A stretch of DNA of 64,000 bases from Roseovarius sp. THAF27 (lineage in GTDB: Bacteria > Pseudomonadota > Alphaproteobacteria > Rhodobacterales > Rhodobacteraceae). This document shows positions 58,698-64,000 of this stretch, in pieces (the stretch's first letter is position 1; each line of letters begins with the position of its first letter). The notes under the pieces are model-generated. The model did no database searches. It worked only from the letters and a program-made list of their open reading frames with translations, and was not told the DNA's origin. Location of the stretch: positions 1,798,001 through 1,862,000 of the forward strand of contig NZ_CP045393.1 in assembly GCF_009363655.1 (NCBI RefSeq), read 5' to 3'. The position numbers were made by a program, and so were the translations under genes.

Positions 58698-59516
58698 GTG
58701 GGCTGGGCTATGAAGACCAAGGGCTACAATCAGCGACGCGCCTGTGCGCTGGCCGGGATCGAACCGCGTGTGTATCGGCGCAAGACGAAGCGACCGCAGG
58801 ACACAGAGCTGCGCGCTCGGATGAAGGAACTGGCTTCTGAACGGCGGCGGTTCGGGTATCGTCGGCTGCATATTCTGCTAAGGCGCGAAGGCTGGGAGCT
58901 CAATTGGAAGAAGCTCTATCGTGTCTACCGCGAAGAAGGGTTAACCGTTCGTAAACGGGGCGGTCGCAAGCGTGCGGTGGGCACTAGAACGCCGATGGCG
59001 ATACCGCAGGGACCGAACCAGCGGTGGTCACTCGACTTCATGTCCGACGCGCTTGAGGACGGTCGCAGGTTCCGGGTGCTGAACGTCATTGACGACTTCA
59101 CCCGGGAATGCCTGGCAGCTGTCGTCGACACATCAATCGGCGGTGCACGTGTCGCCCGCGAGCTGGACCGTATCGCAGAACTGCGCGGCTACCCTTGCAT
59201 GGTGGTCAGCGACAACGGCACCGAGCTGACCTCGAATGCGATGCTGAAATGGCAGGAGAACCGCAAGGTCGACTGGCATTACATTGCTCCCGGCAAGCCG
59301 ATGCAGAATGGCTTGGTCGAGAGCTTCAACGGCCGGATGCGCGAGGAATGCCTTAACGAGCATCTGTTCCCGTCTCTGCGCCATGCCTGCCGCATGATTG
59401 CGGCATGGCGCGAAGACTACAATCAACACCGCCCGCATTCGAGCCTCGACGGGCTCACGCCGCGGGAGTATCACCAACGGTCAGAAGAGGACCAAACCCT
59501 GAACAGAGCTAACTGA
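58698..59516 (+). CDS. IS3-family transposase OrfB (DDE integrase)
   Basis: A 272-residue rve-type integrase with catalytic triad D (SLDFMSDAL), D (VVSDNGTEL) and E ([14 protein letters not shown]). Probably made as an OrfAB fusion by -1 frameshifting, as the -1 frame from the heptamer joins it without a stop. A separate GTG start at 58698 is possible. Confidence 0.92.
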   Translation: MGWAMKTKGYNQRRACALAGIEPRVYRRKTKRPQDTELRARMKELASERRRFGYRRLHILLRREGWELNWKKLYRVYREEGLTVRKRGGRKRAVGTRTPMAIPQGPNQRWSLDFMSDALEDGRRFRVLNVIDDFTRECLAAVVDTSIGGARVARELDRIAELRGYPCMVVSDNGTELTSNAMLKWQENRKVDWHYIAPGKPMQNGLVESFNGRMREECLNEHLFPSLRHACRMIAAWREDYNQHRPHSSLDGLTPREYHQRSEEDQTLNRAN

Positions 59517-59545
59517 TAAATGTGGACTCCAAGGGGAGCAGGTCA

Positions 59546-59747
59546 CCATTTCTCGATGATTAAAGTTTCCATTTATCAGCAGGCTATTAATCCCGTTCTG
59601 CGACATTAGCTTTGCAGCCAGATTGAAATCGCTCAACTTACTGATAGCCTGCTCAATTTGCGAAATTGCAGAAGACAACACTTCATCAGATTCATCTTGT
59701 TCGCGAAACGCTTCTCTGATTGTAGACCAGCCATGCAGTTCTATCAT
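59546..59747 (-). pseudogene. Imm7-like immunity protein, 3' end lost at the IS
   Basis: From an ATG at 59747 the frame opens MIELHGWSTIREAFREQDES and reaches GNFNHRE at the IS border after about 67 codons; normal Imm7 proteins are longer. The opening HGWxTIRE and GNxNHR signatures resemble the Imm7 family of polymorphic-toxin immunity proteins. Reading on into the IS is artefact. The sequence left of the IS does not continue this protein, so the insertion also removed DNA. No toxin gene is adjacent. Confidence 0.55.
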
Positions 59748-60134
59748 GCTCAGCTCAGCTTAGGCGCTGCCCTCAATTCATTTTCCCAATACTAGTCATT
59801 TTTCGGCGCAGAAGGAACGTCAGCTTTGTCCGCACAGCTGACGTTGGTCCGAAAGCTGGCACATACTCGCTCCCGCTACATTACTACCGGTCATAAGGTC
59901 CGCTAGATACTGCCTCGCGGCCCATAAAACCTTCCGCTTACTGCGAAAGCAAAGTACGATGATTGCGACCTCACACCATCCGTGACAAACTGGACGAACG
60001 TCATAGACCGGTGCCGCTCCCACAGCTAGTTTGAATATCTAGATGGACCGAGGCTCAATCCTGCATTAGGCATCAAGAACGGCCACTCGGTGTCTTAGTC
60101 CCGGAGGGCCTCCTTAGTAGGGAAAACGCATCAA
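59748..60134. other. Intergenic region upstream of the lytic transglycosylase gene
   Basis: About 390 bp, less GC-rich than the window average. A GTCAGCTTTGTCCG...CAGCTGACG-type inverted pair lies near 59820-59850. No gene supported. Confidence 0.45.
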
Positions 60135-61277
60135 GTGATGAGCAGACGGATACAAATAACAAGACGCAACTTTGGGCTTGGGGCGATTGCTTTGGGCGTA
60201 TCCGCCTGTGGCAGTTCAGGGCCAGGCACGGTCAGATCCACCATTCCGAGTGGTCTTCCGGCCGATCTCAGGCCCGTACCAAATGTAACTTACGATGCTT
60301 GGGTTGCTTCCTTCCGCGAGCGCGCAGCGACGAAAGGCATTTCACAAAGCACTCTCGCCTCGGCTTTCCGTGATACCGGCTATCTACCGGGGGTTGTTAC
60401 GCGGGACCGTAATCAGACCGAGTTCAAACGCAGCCTGGAGGACTACCTCGCGATTGCCGCCTCGGAGGAGCGGGTCCAAAAGGGACGGGCCGCCTTTGCT
60501 CGCCATCGCGGAACGCTAATGGCGCTTGAAGATCGCTATGGTGTGGATGCCTATATCATCGCCGCTATCTGGGGCTTGGAAAGCTTCTACGGTGAAAGGC
60601 GGGGGGAGGTGCCTGTGATATCGGCCACTTCGACCTTGGCATTTGATGGTCGACGCGGGCAGTTCTTCGAACAGCAGCTGATCGCGGCACTGCGCATTGT
60701 TCAGAATGGCGATACTCCGGCCAGCCGGATGACGGGTAGCTGGGCAGGGGCGATGGGCCACACCCAGTTCATCCCAACATCTTACCTGCAATTTGCTGTT
60801 GATTACACTGGCGATGGACGGCGCGACATCTGGTCTGATGACCCCAGCGATGCTTTGGCCTCTGCGGCCGCTTATCTGCAACGCAATGGTTGGCAGCGCG
60901 GTGTTCGCTGGGGGTCTGAGACAAGCAATGGGTCACTTCAGCCACAGCCCGGCGGCCCACGCTTCGCCACCACGCGCAATTTCAGTGTGATCAAGCGCTA
61001 TAACAACTCGGACGCCTATGCGATCGGCGTCGGGCATTTGTCCGACCGTATTCGCGGCGGTGGTCCTTTGCGGACGGCGTTCCCACCCGATGCCAACGGC
61101 CTAACCAAGGCTGATCGAGTGCGCCTGCAGAAGCGTCTGACTGCGCGTGGTTTCGATACCCAGGGCGCGGATGGTGTGATTGGTCGCGACACGGAGGCTG
61201 CAATCCGCGCCTACCAAGAAAGCCGCGGCCTACCTGTGACAGGCACTCCATCGCAAGGGTTGCTTCAAAGCCTGTAG
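60135..61277 (+). CDS. Lytic murein transglycosylase (MltB family), Tat lipoprotein
   Basis: A 380-residue enzyme. The N-terminus shows TRRNFGLG, a twin-arginine motif, followed by a hydrophobic stretch and a lipobox VSAC at Cys25. The MltB catalytic domain (about 45-300) has the catalytic Glu in WGLESFYG and the GAMGHTQFIPTSYL motif. A C-terminal peptidoglycan-binding domain (QKRLTARGFDTQGADGVIG) follows. It cuts murein glycan strands at the periplasmic face. Start may be the second ATG at 60138. It lies among IS remnants. Confidence 0.88.
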   Translation: MMSRRIQITRRNFGLGAIALGVSACGSSGPGTVRSTIPSGLPADLRPVPNVTYDAWVASFRERAATKGISQSTLASAFRDTGYLPGVVTRDRNQTEFKRSLEDYLAIAASEERVQKGRAAFARHRGTLMALEDRYGVDAYIIAAIWGLESFYGERRGEVPVISATSTLAFDGRRGQFFEQQLIAALRIVQNGDTPASRMTGSWAGAMGHTQFIPTSYLQFAVDYTGDGRRDIWSDDPSDALASAAAYLQRNGWQRGVRWGSETSNGSLQPQPGGPRFATTRNFSVIKRYNNSDAYAIGVGHLSDRIRGGGPLRTAFPPDANGLTKADRVRLQKRLTARGFDTQGADGVIGRDTEAAIRAYQESRGLPVTGTPSQGLLQSL

Positions 61278-61676
61278 CAGTGCGGCTCTCTCCGGCATGT
61301 TGCGGCACTCAGGCAGACCTTTACGCGATAGATATAGGTGAACCCGAAGACGCTTAGCTAGTCGTTGTTGAGCCTCCGTTACCAAAACGCCTCAGAACTC
61401 CGAAGTACTCTGGCGACGGACATGTAGCTCATTTCTAGATGGCATAGGCCGTTGCCGAAGCTCCATCGCAGACAGGTCAAGAATTAAAGCTTGCAGCAAA
61501 GCACGGGTACCCTCAAAACCGTATTGTAGTCGAACTGGTTAGCTACCGGCCCACTGCCGACATTCAACGGATTAAGAATTCCGCACTGCAGCGAGCGCTT
61601 ATCAGAACCTTCTGTCATGCTAGATCAAATTATCCAACTGCACACTCGCTTCTCGGGTGAGGCTTTCGGCGGAAGT
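61278..61676. other. Non-coding stretch after the transglycosylase gene
   Basis: About 400 bp. Composition is mixed and I see no gene, RNA or repeat that I can support. Together with the flanking sequence it looks like decayed accessory DNA. Confidence 0.45.
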
Positions 61677-61849
61677 TTATGCTGTATGGAAACCGATATG
61701 GTGGGCGATCAATCGTGACCATTCAGACGCGAGAGTGCTTTCGCAATCGTAGACTCGCTCGGCGCTTCGAATTGCCGGATTGACCTCGAATGCGGCAGCA
61801 AGCGCCTTCGCCCAAGCGATTTCACTATGACCCGGGACAAACGTGGCTT

Positions 61850-61970
61850 CTGCACCTGCGCTTGTTTTCAGGCCAACCAGCCAGCCCAGCATCGGCCCGG
61901 TGCCGTAGGCGGTATCCGCGATCAGTCGTTGAGGAGTCAGGTCGACCTTCGCCGTCACTCGGTTCAGCAT
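61850..61970 (-). pseudogene. Transposase fragment
   Basis: About 40 codons (LNRVTAKVDLTPQRLIADTA then YGTGPMLGWLV) match the DDE region of IS1182/IS5-type transposases (core ADTAYG). The homology ends at the next residues (GLKTSAGAEA), so only a scrap remains. The upstream part is out of frame or absent. A former insertion site. Confidence 0.65.
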
Positions 61971-62804
61971 CGTCTTGGTTGCGGAATTGAATCAGCGTGA
62001 TGCCCACCGATCAAGCGAGAGTGTTTCAACAGAATAAGTCCTAAGCGACATGCTCGTTTGGAAAGCTTGATGAAAGTTACGGGTGTACCAGACGGCACTG
62101 TACCGAGTATCCTGCTTTTGGACGCACAGGAACGCGGAGAACGGTCGATGCTGGTCCCGTTCCCTCCGCCACTTGCCACATCTGCCGATAACCCGCCTTA
62201 CCCTGACAAATCGACGTCCGCGCGCCGACGATCTCGCGCATTTACCATCCCAGGCTTGTTCGGCAACCGATAGGCAGATAGCGGGTCGGACCCGGATTGC
62301 GTCGGGCGACGAAGACCCGGAGGGTTTGGAACGGTTCCCAGAACCTTGCTCGAACCACGGTGTGCCGCCGTGCGTAGATTCCCTACCGCCGAGAACCGGG
62401 TAGGTTTCTTCGGGTGGGTGACAACGAACGCAATGAACACCGGATACCATGGGAGGTGCGCCGAGTTATTCAACGTCGCGCGGCGCCGGCTCTCAAGCGG
62501 CTTGCCGGACCCTTTCACGGTCTGAAGCCATCCATCGCAGGGCAGGGCTCACTGGTCGGCCTGCGCTTGCCGACATGGGTTTCGACGACGGGCACAAGGG
62601 CAGGCGGCGCAACCGTGTCAAACCCTGCAAGACTTGACTTGAGCGACCGCACCGCGTCCAGAGCCACTGAAAATGTCCAGAATCCGCCTACGCAGCATTG
62701 GCAAACGCTTCAAGCGCGGGGGCAGAACGCCACCGACGATGACATCGCCCACCTCACTTTCGGCATGGGCGGACACGACATGGATCGTCCTGACCGACCG
62801 CATG
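61971..62804. other. Decayed accessory DNA, no supported gene
   Basis: About 830 bp. Several frames of 60-200 codons exist on both strands, but they lack ribosome sites, motifs and codon bias. The region lies between the transposase scrap and the flavoprotein gene. Confidence 0.45.
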
Positions 62805-64000
62805 TCACAGCGCCTTGCACAGCCGCAGCGCGTCGAAGATCGCCGCGTGGGTATTGCGCGAGGCCACGGCGTCTCCGATGCGGAACAAGCGATAGGCGCC
62901 GTCGCGGTTTCGCGTCAGATCCTGCGCGCGGCCTTCGATCAGCGCGTCGTAATCGACTTCCCCCAGGTTGGACGATCCGGGACGCAGATCGAAATAGAGA
63001 TCGTCGAGCGGGCGCGTCCCGTGATTGACGACAACCTGATCGACTTTGCGTTCGCGTTGCACGCCTCCGTAGTCACTGCCGATCGTGGCCAGAAGGGCGT
63101 TGCCCTCGCGGCGCACGGCGTCAAGCCTCCACATCACCGTGAAAGTCACGTCGTGTTTCTGAAGGGTCCGCATGGATGGTGTCAGGGACATGCCCATGAC
63201 CTCGGGTGAGAAACTGCGGTCGCGAGTCATGATCTCGACCTTCGCGCCGGTCGCGGCGATTTTTTCGGCTGCCTGGAGTGCGGCGAAATCACCCGCCTCG
63301 TCGTAGATCAGCACGTTGCTGCCCGGCTGCGAGTCACCCGACAGGATGTCCCAGGCGGTGATCACCAGGTCCTCGCCACCGCCTGGCACCTCGCTGTGGG
63401 GCAATCCACCCGTGGCAATGATCGCGATATCGGGCGCGTGGTCTCGCACGGTGTCTGCGTCAGCCAACGAGTTGAAACGAAAGGAAACGCCCAAACGCTG
63501 ACATTCCTCGAAGCGCCACTGGATCAGTTGGATCATTTCCTTGCGACGGTCTGTCTGCGCGGTCAGGCGAACCTGCCCGCCGGGTTCGTTTGCGGCCTCG
63601 TGCACGACAACCTCGTGCCCGCGCGCCGCCGATACACGGGCGGCTTCCAGACCGGCCGGACCAGCGCCGACGACCAACACTCTGCCGCGGGTGTCCGCAG
63701 GCGGGATCTCGTGAGGCTGCTCGGTTTCGCGCCCCGTGGCAGGGTTGTGAAGGCAAAGTGCCATGCCACCTTGATAGATCCGGTCAAGGCAGTAGTTCGC
63801 GCCCACGCAAGGCCGGATACGCTCCTCTTCTCCGCGCATGATCTTGGCGATGATGTGCGGCTCGGCGATATGGGCACGAGTCATCCCGACCATGTCCAGT
63901 TTGCCGGTGGCGATGGCATGGCGGGCGGTCGCCACGTCCTGGATTTTTGACGCGTGAAAGGTCGGAATCTGCGCCTCGGCACGTATCTCGCCGGCAAAGT
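62805..64000 (-). CDS. NADH:flavin oxidoreductase, N-methylproline-demethylase/TMADH-like (5' end beyond window)
   Basis: About 398 C-terminal residues are visible; the gene continues past 64000. The visible part holds the end of the FMN barrel ([18 protein letters not shown]), a 4Fe-4S ligand segment (RPCVGANYC, then [12 protein letters not shown]), and a C-terminal FAD/NAD domain ([16 protein letters not shown]). This is the layout of trimethylamine dehydrogenase and 2,4-dienoyl-CoA reductase. The [12 protein letters not shown] form resembles proteins annotated as N-methylproline demethylase (StcD) in stachydrine use. Function is by family only. Confidence 0.85.
   Translation of the reverse strand, partial: FAGEIRAEAQIPTFHASKIQDVATARHAIATGKLDMVGMTRAHIAEPHIIAKIMRGEEERIRPCVGANYCLDRIYQGGMALCLHNPATGRETEQPHEIPPADTRGRVLVVGAGPAGLEAARVSAARGHEVVVHEAANEPGGQVRLTAQTDRRKEMIQLIQWRFEECQRLGVSFRFNSLADADTVRDHAPDIAIIATGGLPHSEVPGGGEDLVITAWDILSGDSQPGSNVLIYDEAGDFAALQAAEKIAATGAKVEIMTRDRSFSPEVMGMSLTPSMRTLQKHDVTFTVMWRLDAVRREGNALLATIGSDYGGVQRERKVDQVVVNHGTRPLDDLYFDLRPGSSNLGEVDYDALIEGRAQDLTRNRDGAYRLFRIGDAVASRNTHAAIFDALRLCKAL

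Larger units (their letters stand above)
58343..59545 (+). mobile_element. IS3-family insertion sequence (IS407-like), 1203 bp
   Basis: Ends are the perfect 13-bp inverted repeat TGACCTGCTCCCC (58343-58355) and its complement at 59533-59545. Inside are two transposase frames with a slippery A-AAA-AAC heptamer at 58662-58668. Flanks (…ACTTC and CCATT…) show no 3-4 bp target duplication. Confidence 0.88.

Noticed and set aside
58340..59548. Target-site duplication of the IS element
   Set aside because: The 3-4 bp on the two sides (CTTC and CCAT) do not match.
62414..63028. 204-codon plus-strand frame
   Set aside because: Its second half is antisense to the flavoprotein gene and the first half has no motif or ribosome site.

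Overview
The window looks like a chromosomal segment of a marine Rhodobacteraceae (Roseobacter-group) alphaproteobacterium. Evidence: high GC with strong third-position GC bias, C-terminal Hint domains of the type common in this family, a trgA-trgB-cysK cluster as known from Rhodobacter sphaeroides, an alphaproteobacterial F1-ATPase zeta inhibitor gene, an SspB-alpha gene, and a circularly permuted two-piece tmRNA. No species is assigned.

Layout. 1-5422 (minus strand): quaternary-amine block with a methyltransferase (cut by the window edge), two Rieske oxygenases and a spermidine/putrescine-type ABC transporter lacking a visible binding protein. 6375-14151 (plus): a small coupled ORF and two large RTX/Hint proteins, the first also with six cadherin-like repeats, followed by a degenerate 18-bp tandem repeat. 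14654-22084: MobA-like nucleotidyltransferase, two divergent paralogous dimethylglycine/sarcosine dehydrogenase-type flavoproteins flanking a Cys-rich secreted peptide, and a homocysteine S-methyltransferase behind an MprF-like gene. 24193-27170: ATPase zeta subunit, then purC, an acquired-looking HNH gene, purS and purQ. 27249-34413: DctB/DctD-type two-component pair (the regulator lacks the GAFTGA loop), an SDR and RNase E. 34432-38404: a cluster of palindromes, thiC with a TPP riboswitch, phasin, TusA and CcdA. 38571-41143: hydrolase-like membrane protein and cytochrome P450. 41232-43973: small conserved gene, RHH, DUF4169, fumC and sspB. 44041-49999: chromate transporter, DUF2383-like remnant, tmRNA, Usp and BCCT transporter, then an aminotransferase (48886-50112).

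50110-57864 is one tightly packed plus-strand cluster (photolyase, Cfa, TrgA, TrgB, CysK, MscS-type channel) preceded by a match to the ECF11 (RpoE/ChrR) promoter pattern, which suggests a photo-oxidative stress operon. A tRNA-Ser(GGA) at 57958-58047 borders an accessory stretch (58048-62804) with a complete IS3-family element, a truncated Imm7-like immunity gene, a Tat-lipoprotein lytic transglycosylase and a transposase fragment. The window ends inside a trimethylamine-dehydrogenase/N-methylproline-demethylase-like flavoprotein.

Recurring theme: genes for uptake (ABC, BCCT) and stepwise demethylation (Rieske enzymes, homocysteine methyltransferase, DMGDH-like enzymes, N-methylproline-demethylase-like enzyme) of betaine-type osmolytes occur in several separate loci. 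Substrates are inferred from families, not shown by the sequence.
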